NCBI RefSeq assembly: GCF_011043735.1
Contig: NZ_JAAKGV010000022.1
Span: forward strand, 1-64,000
From: Methylobacterium sp. DB0501
GTDB taxonomy: Bacteria; Pseudomonadota; Alphaproteobacteria; Rhizobiales; Beijerinckiaceae
Length of the DNA: 64,000 nt
Direction: 5' to 3'
The notes below the pieces were generated by a model. That model did no database searches. It saw only the letters and a program-made list of their open reading frames with translations, and had not been told where the DNA came from. Shown piece by piece: positions 26,242 through 35,379 of this stretch. The stretch's first letter is position 1; each line of letters starts with the position of its first letter. The translations under genes and the position numbers were made by a program.

Positions 26242-28668
26242 ATGCGCTTCATCCTCCGCTTCTTCGGCTTCCTGTTCAGCATCGGCGCGATGATGGTCGT
26301 CGTCGGCGCCGCGGCGGGCGGCTACTTCTTCTGGAAGTACTCGCGCGACCTGCCCGACCACGCGGCGCTCGCCAATTACGAGCCGCCGGTGATGACCCGC
26401 GTCCACGCGGCCGACGGCAGCCTGCTCGCCGAGTATGCCCGCGAGCGCCGGCTCTATCTGCCGATCCAGGCGATGCCGAAAATCGTCATCGCGGCCTTCC
26501 TGTCGGCCGAGGACAAGAACTTCTACAAGCACGGCGGCATCGACCCGGAGGGCATCGTCCGGGCGATCCTGACCAATGCGTCGAGTGGCAAGAAGCAGGG
26601 CGCCTCGACCATCACCCAGCAGGTCGCCAAGAACTTCCTCTTGTCGAGCGAGCAGACCTTCGACCGCAAGATCCGCGAGGCGCTGATCGCCCTGCGCATC
26701 GAGTCGACCTACTCGAAGGACAAGATCCTCGAGCTCTACCTCAACGAGATCTTCCTCGGCACCATCGTGCCGGGCCGCAACCTGCACGGCATCGCGGCTG
26801 CCGCCCTCGATTATTTCGGCAAGTCGGTGCACGAGCTGACGATCCACGAGGCGGCCTATCTCGCGGCCTTGCCGAAGGGCCCGAACAACTACCACCCCTA
26901 TCGCCGCACCCAGCAGGCGCTGGCGCGCCGCAACGAGATCATCGGCCTGATGGCCCAGAACGGGTACATCACCAAGGAGGAGGCCGAATCGGAGCGCAAG
27001 CTGCCGCTCGGCGTCAACCCGCGCAACGTCTCGCCCAACACCGCCAACGCGAACTACTTCGCCGAGGAGGTCCGCCGCGAGATCTCCGAGCGCTACGGCG
27101 AGAAGAAGCTCTACGAGGGCGGCCTGTCGGTGCGCACCACTCTCGACCCGAAGATGCAGACGATGGCCCGCAAGGCCCTCGTCGACGGCCTCGTGCGCTA
27201 CGACCAGGCCCGCGGCTGGCGCGGGCCGAAGAGCCGGGTCGAGCTCGTCGGCCGCGACTGGGGCATGGCGGTGGCCGAGGTGCCGGCGCTCGGCGACGTG
27301 CAGCCCTGGCGGCTCGCGGTGGTGCTCGACACCTCGGGCGGGCGCGCCACGATCGGCCTGCAGCCGAAGCGCGAGAGTTCGGGCCAGGTCTCGAAGGACC
27401 GCGACACGGGCATCATCACGGCGGAGGGCGTGCGCTGGACCGGCCGCAGCGTCGCCGCGGCGCTCAACCCCGGCGACGTGGTCTATGTCGAGCGGATGGA
27501 GGGGGCCGGCAACGCCTACCGCCTGCGCCAGATCCCGGAGGTTTCCGGCGCCATCGTGGCGATGGATCCCTATACCGGTCGCGTCCACGCGATGGTCGGC
27601 GGCTTCTCCTACGACGAGAGCGAGTTCAACCGCGCCACCCAGGCGATGCGCCAGCCCGGCTCGTCGTTCAAGCCGATCGTCTACTCGGCAGCCCTCGACA
27701 ACGGCTACACCCCGTCCTCGATCGTCCTCGATACGCCGATCACCATCGAGGCGGGGCCCGGCCAGGAGGCCTGGACGCCCTCGAACTACGACGGCAAGTC
27801 CGGCGGTCCCCACACCCTGCGCTACGGCATCGAGCACTCGAAGAACCTGATGACGGTGCGGCTCGCCAAGGATGTCGGCATGCCGCTCATCGCCGAGTAC
27901 GCCCGCCGCTTCGGCGTCTACGACGACATGCTGCCGGTGCTGCCGATGTCGCTCGGCGCCGGCGAGACCACCGTGATGCGGATGGTCACCGCCTACTCGA
28001 TGCTCGATAACGGCGGCCGGCGCATCCGCCCGACGCTGATCGACCGGATCCAGGATCGCAACGGCGAGACCATCTACCGCCACGACACCCGCAAGTGCAT
28101 CGGCTGCGACGCCGAGAAGTGGTCGGGCCAGGACGAGCCGAAGCTGGTCGACGATTCCGAGCAGGTCCTCGACCCGCTCACCGCCTACCAGATCGTCTCG
28201 ATCATGGAGGGCGTGGTCCAGCGCGGGACCGCCACCATCCTGAAGGAGATCGGCAAGCCGCTCGCCGGCAAGACCGGCACCACCAACGACGCCAAGGACG
28301 CCTGGTTCGTCGGCTTCTCGCCCGATCTCGCGGTCGGCATCTATATCGGCTACGACAAGCCCCGCTCGCTCGGCGACCGCGCCACCGGCGGCGGGCTCGC
28401 CGCCCCGGTCGCCCGCGACTTCCTGAAGGCTGCCCTCAAGGACAAGCCGCCGACGCCGTTCCGCGTGCCCCCGGGCATCAAGCTGATCCGCGTCAACCTT
28501 GCCTCCGGCACCCGCGCCGGCGGCTCGGAGGGCGGCGTCCTCGAGGCGTTCAAGCCCGGCACCGCCCCGCCGGACAGCTACTCGGCTCCGCCGAGCGCCC
28601 AGCCGGCGGCTCCCGCGGCGGCACCGGCCGATGCGGACCGGGCCGCCCAGGCGGGCGGGCTGTACTGA
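26242..28668 (+). CDS. mrcA: Penicillin-binding protein 1A
   Basis: A bifunctional class A PBP that polymerises and cross-links peptidoglycan. The 808-residue protein has one N-terminal membrane anchor (residues 1-27). The GT51 glycosyltransferase domain has catalytic Glu90 in SAEDKNFYKHGGID and QGASTITQQVAKN. An OB-like insert follows (about 320-430), then the transpeptidase domain with the SxxK serine at Ser474 (GSSFKP) and the KTG triad at Lys677 (GKTGTTNDA). The C-terminal 50 residues are Ala/Pro-rich. ATG 26242 is chosen because the anchor starts there. It lies 203 bases downstream of the amidase, forming a cell-wall pair. Confidence 0.96.
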   Translation: MRFILRFFGFLFSIGAMMVVVGAAAGGYFFWKYSRDLPDHAALANYEPPVMTRVHAADGSLLAEYARERRLYLPIQAMPKIVIAAFLSAEDKNFYKHGGIDPEGIVRAILTNASSGKKQGASTITQQVAKNFLLSSEQTFDRKIREALIALRIESTYSKDKILELYLNEIFLGTIVPGRNLHGIAAAALDYFGKSVHELTIHEAAYLAALPKGPNNYHPYRRTQQALARRNEIIGLMAQNGYITKEEAESERKLPLGVNPRNVSPNTANANYFAEEVRREISERYGEKKLYEGGLSVRTTLDPKMQTMARKALVDGLVRYDQARGWRGPKSRVELVGRDWGMAVAEVPALGDVQPWRLAVVLDTSGGRATIGLQPKRESSGQVSKDRDTGIITAEGVRWTGRSVAAALNPGDVVYVERMEGAGNAYRLRQIPEVSGAIVAMDPYTGRVHAMVGGFSYDESEFNRATQAMRQPGSSFKPIVYSAALDNGYTPSSIVLDTPITIEAGPGQEAWTPSNYDGKSGGPHTLRYGIEHSKNLMTVRLAKDVGMPLIAEYARRFGVYDDMLPVLPMSLGAGETTVMRMVTAYSMLDNGGRRIRPTLIDRIQDRNGETIYRHDTRKCIGCDAEKWSGQDEPKLVDDSEQVLDPLTAYQIVSIMEGVVQRGTATILKEIGKPLAGKTGTTNDAKDAWFVGFSPDLAVGIYIGYDKPRSLGDRATGGGLAAPVARDFLKAALKDKPPTPFRVPPGIKLIRVNLASGTRAGGSEGGVLEAFKPGTAPPDSYSAPPSAQPAAPAAAPADADRAAQAGGLY

Positions 28669-28796
28669 CCGGCCAGACACCGCGAGGCGGCGTGCAGGAG
28701 CGCGCCGCCCGCTCCATTCGGACACGCATGCCGGCGTGAGGGCCATCGTGCGGCGATCGGCACGCGCGCCCCGCCGTGAGACGGACGACCCTCCCG

Positions 28797-31061
28797 ATGC
28801 TGCATCTGGCCAAGAGCCTCCCGACCCAGAAGCTCGTGACGACGCGGTGGGCCTTCGCCACCGCCGAGGGGCATCCGCTCGCGACCCATGTCCGGTTCGG
28901 GTCCGAGGGCGGGATCGCCGGCGACGGTCCGCTCTCCGGCGACCGCTGGTCGCTCGAGGGCGAGGAATTCCGCCTGTCCTCGACCAAGGGCCAGGATTCG
29001 TGGCGCGCCGACCACCTCTACGTCCGCGACGGCAGCCTGCACGTCGCGTTGCGCGGGGTCGAGGATCCGGGCCGGGAGGCGATGCTCTACGAGTGCACGC
29101 CCGACGGCCATCTGGGCTTCGGAGGCCAGGCGGGGCTGCCTGCGGGCGAGTTCCTGTTCCCCCGCGACCTCCAGGTCACGCCGACCGGCATCGCCCGGGT
29201 CCTGCTGGTCGGCTCCTGCCTGACCGAACTCTACCACCGCACCTACGTGCAGGCGATTCCCGACGTCGCCTTCGACTACGTGCTGTTCAACAGCGCCAGC
29301 GACCTGCCGGCGAGCCCGCCCCATCCGGTCGCCGATTACGACTTCCAGTACCTGCAGATCCCGCTGCGCACGGTGCTGACGGACCGGATCATCACCGGCG
29401 GGCGCATCTTCGATTCGGCCTTCCTCGACCAGACGTTTCGCGATGGCTGCATCATGATCGATGCGATGCTGGAGGCCGGGCTCGCCTACAACCGGGCGCA
29501 CGGGCTCCTGACCTTCGTGTCGACCTTCGTCGTGCCGCAGCTCGACATCGCCGCCAGCCTCGACCGGCGGCTCGCCGACGGCGACATCGCCTTCCTGATC
29601 CGGCGGCTGAACCACTACATCGCGCAGGCGATCAAGCCCTACCGCAACGTATTCCTGTGCGACGTCGACGCGGTCGCCTCCAGCCTCGGCAAGCGCTACT
29701 TCCTCGACGACATCACGGGCTTCTACGCCCACGGCTCCAACTTCCAGCAGGACGGGGTCGACCTGGTGCCCTCGGCCCGGATCGAGCCGGTGCCGCTTCT
29801 CAACACCTTCTACGAGTCGCGCCAGCTCGAATTCCTGCTCGCGGTCTACGAGCAGGCGGTCGCGACCTACCGCACGGTCCGGCAGATGGATCAGGTCAAG
29901 GCGGTGATCTTCGACCTCGACAACACCCTGTGGCGCGGCCTCATCGCGGAGGATTTCCACCCCGACCGCTTCCCCTGGCCGCGCGGCGGCTGGCAGAACG
30001 GGATCTGGGAGGCGGTCCAGCACCTGCGCGCCCGCGGCATCCTGGTCGCATTGTGCTCCAAGAACGACCACCACATCGTCGAGGCGCATTGGGACAACGT
30101 GGTCGATCCGCCGTTCCTGAAGCTGTCCGACTTCGCGCTGGCGAAGATCAACTGGCGGCCGAAGGCCGAGAACATCGCCGAGATCTGCCGCGAGTTCAAC
30201 CTGACGCCGAAGAGCGTGGTGTTCGTCGACGACAACCCGGTCGAGCGGGAGGCGGTGCGCCACGCCCTGCCGGAGATCCGCACCATCGGCTCGAACCCCT
30301 ACCTGACCCGGCGCATCCTGCTCTGGGCGCCCGAGCTGCAGCTGCCCCAACTCTCGGCCGAGGCCGCCCTGCGCGAGACCTCGATCCGCAACCAGGCCGC
30401 CCGCGAGGAGACCCGGGCGAAGCTCAGCCGCGAGGAGTTCCTCGCCGGCCTCGGCTGCGCGGTCGATTTCACCGGCGTCACCGGGCCCGACCAGCCGGAA
30501 TTTCCCCGGGTTCTCGAACTCACCAACAAGACCAACCAGTTCAACACCACGGGGAGGCGCTGGACGCATCCCGAGATCCTCGCCTTCCTGGCCGAGGGCG
30601 GGGAGATCCACGCCTTCAAGGTCAAGGACCGCTTCTCGGAATACGGCCTCGTCGGGATCCTCTATGCCAAGGGCACCGAGATCGTGCAGTTCGTGATGAG
30701 CTGCCGGGTGCTCGGCATGGAGGTGGAGCGGGCGGCACTCGCCTATCTCTGCGCCCGGATCCGCGAGGGCCGGCCGGCCGCCGCCATCACCGGCCGCCTG
30801 ATCGAGACGACGGCGAACGGGCCCTGCCGCGACGTGTTCGCGCGCACCGGCTTCGCCCCCCTGCCCGATGCCGGCGACGGCCTCGCCTTCCGGCTCGCCC
30901 CGGACCAGGACGTGGTCGCGCCGGCCCACGTCGCGGTGACCCCGGAGATCGGCCTCAAGCGTGCGGCGAACGACGCCGCGGCGCCGGCGGCCGGCGCAAC
31001 CGGGGGGCGGGCGGGCGGTCTCGGATGGACCAAGCGGCTCTTCGGGATCGGGAGGCGGTAG
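28797..31061 (+). CDS. FkbH-like HAD-IIIC protein
   Basis: A 754-residue multidomain protein. The middle carries a HAD-IIIC phosphatase-like domain with the nucleophile pair Asp373/Asp375 in IFDLDNTLWRG, then CSKNDHH and FVDDNPVERE. The C-terminus has a GNAT-like acyltransferase part with LTNKTNQFNTTGRRW. This is the FkbH arrangement; known relatives load a glyceryl unit from 1,3-bisphosphoglycerate onto an acyl carrier protein. The N-terminal 350 residues include LLVGSCLTELYHR, an SGNH-like start. No carrier protein or polyketide synthase gene lies nearby, so the acceptor is unknown. ATG 28797 has GGACGA upstream; a GTG at 28776 is possible. Confidence 0.8.
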   Translation: MLHLAKSLPTQKLVTTRWAFATAEGHPLATHVRFGSEGGIAGDGPLSGDRWSLEGEEFRLSSTKGQDSWRADHLYVRDGSLHVALRGVEDPGREAMLYECTPDGHLGFGGQAGLPAGEFLFPRDLQVTPTGIARVLLVGSCLTELYHRTYVQAIPDVAFDYVLFNSASDLPASPPHPVADYDFQYLQIPLRTVLTDRIITGGRIFDSAFLDQTFRDGCIMIDAMLEAGLAYNRAHGLLTFVSTFVVPQLDIAASLDRRLADGDIAFLIRRLNHYIAQAIKPYRNVFLCDVDAVASSLGKRYFLDDITGFYAHGSNFQQDGVDLVPSARIEPVPLLNTFYESRQLEFLLAVYEQAVATYRTVRQMDQVKAVIFDLDNTLWRGLIAEDFHPDRFPWPRGGWQNGIWEAVQHLRARGILVALCSKNDHHIVEAHWDNVVDPPFLKLSDFALAKINWRPKAENIAEICREFNLTPKSVVFVDDNPVEREAVRHALPEIRTIGSNPYLTRRILLWAPELQLPQLSAEAALRETSIRNQAAREETRAKLSREEFLAGLGCAVDFTGVTGPDQPEFPRVLELTNKTNQFNTTGRRWTHPEILAFLAEGGEIHAFKVKDRFSEYGLVGILYAKGTEIVQFVMSCRVLGMEVERAALAYLCARIREGRPAAAITGRLIETTANGPCRDVFARTGFAPLPDAGDGLAFRLAPDQDVVAPAHVAVTPEIGLKRAANDAAAPAAGATGGRAGGLGWTKRLFGIGRR

Positions 31062-31470
31062 CGCCTCCTGCAGCGAGCCGGAGATCGGCCTATCGTCCGG
31101 GAGAGAGTGCGGCGAACCGGTTTCATGCGACTCCTGTCGCCTGGAATCGGACGGCACGCGGGATGCCCACCATCATGACGGTGCGCCAGCAAGGCGGCGT
31201 ACGAGTCGTCATCGTGCCGGGCATACGCCTCGAACGAATCGGCATGTCGGAACCGGATTGGCGCTGGACGTGAAGGACGGGGCCATCGTGGCGGTTCCGG
31301 AACGAGGCGGCAGCGCCGCGCCGATGCGTCCGCCGTCGACGAGATCGCCCTTCGCGTGGCCGGCCTCATCGATCCCGCGCCGGATGCCGGAGGGGCCGCC
31401 CGGCGTTTACACCCGCGCCCCCCGGCGCTATCACCCTGGCCCCACCCTCACGCGAGTGAACCCACACCAG
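31062..31470. other. FkbH-prfB intergenic region
   Basis: 409 bases without a supported gene. Several short open frames cross it, but none has a convincing start or a family match. I see no clear terminator or promoter; it presumably holds the prfB promoter. Confidence 0.45.
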
Positions 31471-32599
31471 ATGCGCGCCGAGATCGAGCAACTCTCGGAT
31501 GCCGCCAAGCAGTCGATCGGACTGCTGAGGAGGCATCTTTGACTGGGATACCGTTGACAAGCGCCTCGCGGAGCTGAACGCCCGCTCGGAGGACCCCTCG
31601 CTCTGGAACGATCCGGAGGAGGCCCAGAAGGTCATGCGCGAGCGCACGCAGCTCGACGACGCCGTGACGGCGATCCGGCGCCTGGAGCAGGGGCTGGAGG
31701 ACGGCGCGACGCTGATCGAGCTCGGCGAGATGGAGGGCGACGCCGCCAGCATCCGCGAGGGCGAGGAGCAGATCCGCGCCGTGCAGGTCGAGGCCGCGCG
31801 CCGCCAGATCGAGACCCTGCTCTCGGGCGAGGCCGACGGCAACGACACCTATCTCGAGGTCCATGCCGGGGCCGGCGGCACCGAGAGCCAGGACTGGGCC
31901 AACATGCTCCAGCGCATGTATGCCCGCTGGGCCGAGCGCCGGAAGTACAAGGTCGAGATCGTCGAGTGGTCCGACGGCGAGGAGGCCGGGATCAAGGGCG
32001 CCACGCTCCTGATCAAGGGCCACAACGCCTACGGGTGGCTGAAGACCGAATCGGGCGTCCACCGCCTGGTGCGGATCTCTCCCTACGATTCCAACGCCCG
32101 GCGGCACACCAGCTTCGCCAGCGTCTGGGTCTATCCGGTCATCGACGACCGGATCACGATCGAGATCAAGGAATCCGACTGCCGGATCGACACCTACCGC
32201 TCGTCCGGTGCCGGCGGCCAGCACGTCAACACCACCGATTCGGCGGTACGCATCACCCACAACCCGACCGGGATCGTGGTGGCGTGCCAGCAGGAGCGCT
32301 CGCAGCACAAGAACCGGGCCACCGCCTGGAACATGCTGCGCGCCCGCCTCTACGAGCTCGAGCTGAAGAAGCGCGAGGAGAAGGCCAATGCCGAGGCGGC
32401 CTCGAAGACCGATATCGGCTGGGGCCACCAGATCCGCTCCTACGTGCTCCAGCCGTACCAGCTGGTGAAGGACCTGCGCACCGGCGCCCAGTCGACCAGC
32501 CCCGACGACGTCCTCGACGGCGACATCGACGATCTGATCGAGGCGTCGCTGGCGCACCGGGTCTATGGCGGCGCCGACGCGGTCGAGGACATCGACTGA
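31471..32599 (+). CDS. prfB: Peptide chain release factor 2 (programmed +1 frameshift)
   Basis: RF2 reads UGA and UAA stop codons. Translation starts at ATG 31471 (MRAEIEQLSDAAKQS), reaches an in-frame TGA at 31540 after 23 codons, and continues after a +1 shift as DWDTVDKRLAELNARS. The joined product is 375 residues. The GGQ hydrolysis motif is at Gly248-Gly249-Gln250 (GAGGQHVNTTDSA), and the stop-codon recognition tripeptide region reads ISPYDSNARRHTSF. It has SPY where Escherichia coli has SPF. The frameshift lets RF2 autoregulate: low RF2 means slow UGA decoding and more shifting. A strong terminator follows the gene. Confidence 0.96.
31528..31543 (+). promoter_or_regulatory. RF2 frameshift signal
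   Basis: AGGAGG, a three-base spacer, then CTT-TGA-C. This is the classic RF2 recoding signal: an internal Shine-Dalgarno at the precise distance, slippery CTT, and a UGA followed by C. The downstream reading frame only makes full RF2 if the shift occurs. Confidence 0.95.
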
Positions 32600-32625
32600 G
32601 GGCTTTCGCGGTCTCGGAAGGCGAC

Positions 32626-32677
32626 GGGGCGCGGTGCCTCCTCCGAACGGGGGAGGGGCCGCGCCCCTTCTCGTTTC
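32626..32677 (+). terminator. Terminator of prfB
   Basis: GGGGCGCGG pairs with CCGCGCCCC around a nested CCTCC/GGGGAGG stem, followed by TTCTCGTTT. It lies 26 bases after the stop. Confidence 0.8.
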
Positions 32678-32828
32678 CCCGGGTCGAACCCCCCTGCCAA
32701 GTCGACATCCCTGCGCGGTCCTCTCGACGCTGCTGAGACCCGCCGCCTCAGCGCGGGCTCTCGGCGGTGCCGAGTCCCGGGACGACGTCGTGGGCGTCGG
32801 AGGCGTCGAGCGGTCGACGAACCGTCTC

Positions 32829-35192
32829 CTACCGGCAGGGCGGCCCGCCCGGATGGCCGCAGCCTCGCCCCGGCGGCGGCGCATGGGGCGCGGGCCGGGG
32901 ACCGGCTTGCGGCGGGTGCATCTGCGGCTGCATCGGCTGGGGCCGCGGCGCCATCATCTGCGGCTGGCGCATCGCCTGGGCCTGCTGGCGCCGCATCGCG
33001 TCCTGCATCTGCTGCTGCTGGTGCTGCATCATCTGCTGCGCCTCGAAGCGCTGACGGGTCTGCGCCTGCTGGGCCTGCATTTGCTGTTGCCGCTGCATCG
33101 CCTGCTGGCGCACGGCCTGCTCCATCCGCATCCGCTGCAACCCGTCATCCGGCCGCGGGGCGCGGGCGGGTGCGGCCATGCGAGGAGGCGGCGGCATTGC
33201 CGGCCGAGGCGCCTGCGCGGGGGCAACCATCCTGGGCGGCTGGACCGGGCGCGACGGCGTCACCGGCGGGCGCACGCCTTGAGGCTGCAGGCCCTGCGGC
33301 GGGCGGTCGGCCAGGGTGGGCCGCTGAACTGGAGGCTGGCCGGCAGGCTGTGCGGCGGCCGGGGGAATCTGGCCTAGCCCGACGGGCCGGCCGGCCGGTG
33401 CGCCGGCGGGGGCGCCGGGACGACGGGCGACGGCCGGCAGTGGGTTGCCGCCCGCACCGGTCAGGGCCTGCGCGGGGTTCGCGCGCGGCCCGGCCGGAGC
33501 TTGAGGCGAGCCTTGAGGCGGGAGCAGGCCTTGGGGCGGGATCTGTCCGGGCAGGCTCGGCCGCAGGGCGGCGGCTCCGGGCGGCATCGCGCCCGCCGGC
33601 CCGTTGGCGCGCGGGATCTGGCCCGGCGCGCCCTGCGGGTCGGGCCGCAGGGCCGCCTTCCGGGCGAGGGCCGGCGGCAGGGCGACGCGGGCCGCGGCAG
33701 CCCCGAGCGCCGCCCCCGCCACGGCGCCGACGGCCGGCGCCGCGAGGCGCGCCGTCCCCGGCGCCGGCTCGGCGCCGTGCTCGTTCACGACCGTGACGGT
33801 GGTGACGTGCAGGTTCTGGAACAACACCGGATTCGGCGGCGGCACCACGGCCGGGGGCGCCACGACGTAAGTGGGCACCGGCACGTAGGCCGGCACCGGA
33901 AGCACGTAGGTCTCGACCGGCGGCGGGGGCGGGGCCAGCTCCACCAGCACGGTCGGCCGCGGCGGCAGGAAGGCGACGGGCGGCGGCGGCAAGGCGTAGA
34001 CCGGATCGTCGAGAAAGAGCACCGGCCGCTCGACGAAGACCACCTCGTCCGGCGGCGGCGGCGGCACGTCGTAGGCCAGCACGCGGTAATCCGCCGGCGG
34101 CTCGAAAGCGGCGGCGAGCGCCGACAGGCGCCGGCGCGCATCCCAGGCGTGCGGTCCGCGCGGATAGCGGGAGAGATAGGACCAGTAGGCCTCCCGCGAA
34201 TCGGCGAGCGCGCTGCGGCGCCAGGTCAGGGCCTCGCGCCGCGCCGCGATGATCGCCCGCACGCGCTTGGCCAGCGGATCGCGCGGATAGGCGGCGACGA
34301 ATTCCTCGTAAGCGGCCAGGGTGTCGCGGCCAAGGCAGGCGGCGTAGGCCTCCCGCGCGCCGATCTCCCCCAGTGGCTTTTGCGGCGGCTCGAACCCGGC
34401 GAGCGACGGCGCGCCGGCCTCCCGCTCCAGGAACACGAACGGCGTCTCGATGCGCGAGGCGCTCCACGGTACCTCGCCGCCGCGTGTAACCTCCGCCACC
34501 CGCAGCCGCACCCGCTCGAACAGGCGGGCCGGGGCGAGCCCGCCCTCGCGGATCATCTCGACGAGGGCGAGCGCGTAGGCGCCGTAGGGCCCGGTCTCGG
34601 CCGGGCCGACGGTGCCGGGCGCTGAGTTATACGCGATCAGGCTGCCGGGCTCCGCCTCGACCAGCGGCAGGCCGCCGGCCAGCGGATCGCCGCGCAGGCG
34701 GAACGGGGCATTTCGGGCGGCATCGAGCACCACGAACCGGGTCTTGAGCGGCAGGGCGGCGAGGCGCTTGACGTAGTCCGAGACCCGCAGGGCCTGGAGC
34801 GGCACGTCCGAGGCGGTCTCGATCCGGGCATCGACCGGGGCGAAATAGGCCTCGTTCTCGAGCTGCAACCCGTATCCGGCGAGGTACAGGAAGGCGACCG
34901 TGTCCGGCCCCGCCGCCGCGGCCTTGTCGGTGAAGTCGCGCAAGGTCCGCCGCAGCGATTCCTCGTCGAGGTCGCGGGCGCCGACGACGTCGAACCCCGC
35001 CGCCTGCAAGGTCTGGGCGACGAGGCCGGCATCGTTGGCGGTCGTGGGCAGCGCGCCGGCCGCGTAGGCACCGTTGCCGACGACGAGGGCGATGCGGCGC
35101 TCGGCGGCGGCGGCGGCTGCGGGCAGGGCGGTGGCGGCGACGGCCGCGAGGGCCAGCCCCATCACGACGACCAGGTGGCGGAGCGACGGCAT
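32829..35192 (-). CDS. Exported caspase-fold protein lacking the catalytic dyad
   Basis: A 787-residue secreted protein. A signal peptide (to about residue 29) precedes a caspase/metacaspase p20-like domain beginning RRIALVVGNGAYAAGALP, with the ANDAGLVAQTLQAAGFDVV segment that follows in the family. The catalytic His position reads YLAGYG (family YxxGHG) and the catalytic Cys position reads LDAARNAPF (family DACRxNPF), so His is Tyr and Cys is Ala. It should be proteolytically dead. After residue 270 come TPR-like helices (AYEEFVAAYPRDPLAKRV), then long Pro-rich and finally Gln/Met-rich low-complexity tails. The start at 35192 has GGGAGG eight bases upstream. A scaffold or binding role is inferred. 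Confidence 0.8.
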   Translation of the reverse strand: MPSLRHLVVVMGLALAAVAATALPAAAAAAERRIALVVGNGAYAAGALPTTANDAGLVAQTLQAAGFDVVGARDLDEESLRRTLRDFTDKAAAAGPDTVAFLYLAGYGLQLENEAYFAPVDARIETASDVPLQALRVSDYVKRLAALPLKTRFVVLDAARNAPFRLRGDPLAGGLPLVEAEPGSLIAYNSAPGTVGPAETGPYGAYALALVEMIREGGLAPARLFERVRLRVAEVTRGGEVPWSASRIETPFVFLEREAGAPSLAGFEPPQKPLGEIGAREAYAACLGRDTLAAYEEFVAAYPRDPLAKRVRAIIAARREALTWRRSALADSREAYWSYLSRYPRGPHAWDARRRLSALAAAFEPPADYRVLAYDVPPPPPDEVVFVERPVLFLDDPVYALPPPPVAFLPPRPTVLVELAPPPPPVETYVLPVPAYVPVPTYVVAPPAVVPPPNPVLFQNLHVTTVTVVNEHGAEPAPGTARLAAPAVGAVAGAALGAAAARVALPPALARKAALRPDPQGAPGQIPRANGPAGAMPPGAAALRPSLPGQIPPQGLLPPQGSPQAPAGPRANPAQALTGAGGNPLPAVARRPGAPAGAPAGRPVGLGQIPPAAAQPAGQPPVQRPTLADRPPQGLQPQGVRPPVTPSRPVQPPRMVAPAQAPRPAMPPPPRMAAPARAPRPDDGLQRMRMEQAVRQQAMQRQQQMQAQQAQTRQRFEAQQMMQHQQQQMQDAMRRQQAQAMRQPQMMAPRPQPMQPQMHPPQAGPRPAPHAPPPGRGCGHPGGPPCR

Positions 35193-35379
35193 GGCACGGC
35201 CCTCCCGTGGGTAGCGAGCGGGGTGGTGCCCCCGGTTTCGCCTCGGATCGCCGCCGTTTCGGGCAGCACAATGGCGGGCCTCATCACGAAACGCCGCGCT
35301 TGAACCGGTACTGAACGATGCGGCATCAGGCTTGCTGGGACCTGCCGATGGGGAAGGCCCGCCGATGGGGAAGACCTGA

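Noticed and set aside
32080..32110. SPY instead of SPF in release factor 2
   Set aside because: I recall the same tyrosine in other alphaproteobacterial RF2 proteins, so it is not treated as a defect or novelty.
32680..32700. GGGTCGAACCCCC resembling a tRNA T-arm
   Set aside because: No acceptor, D or anticodon arms can be placed around it.
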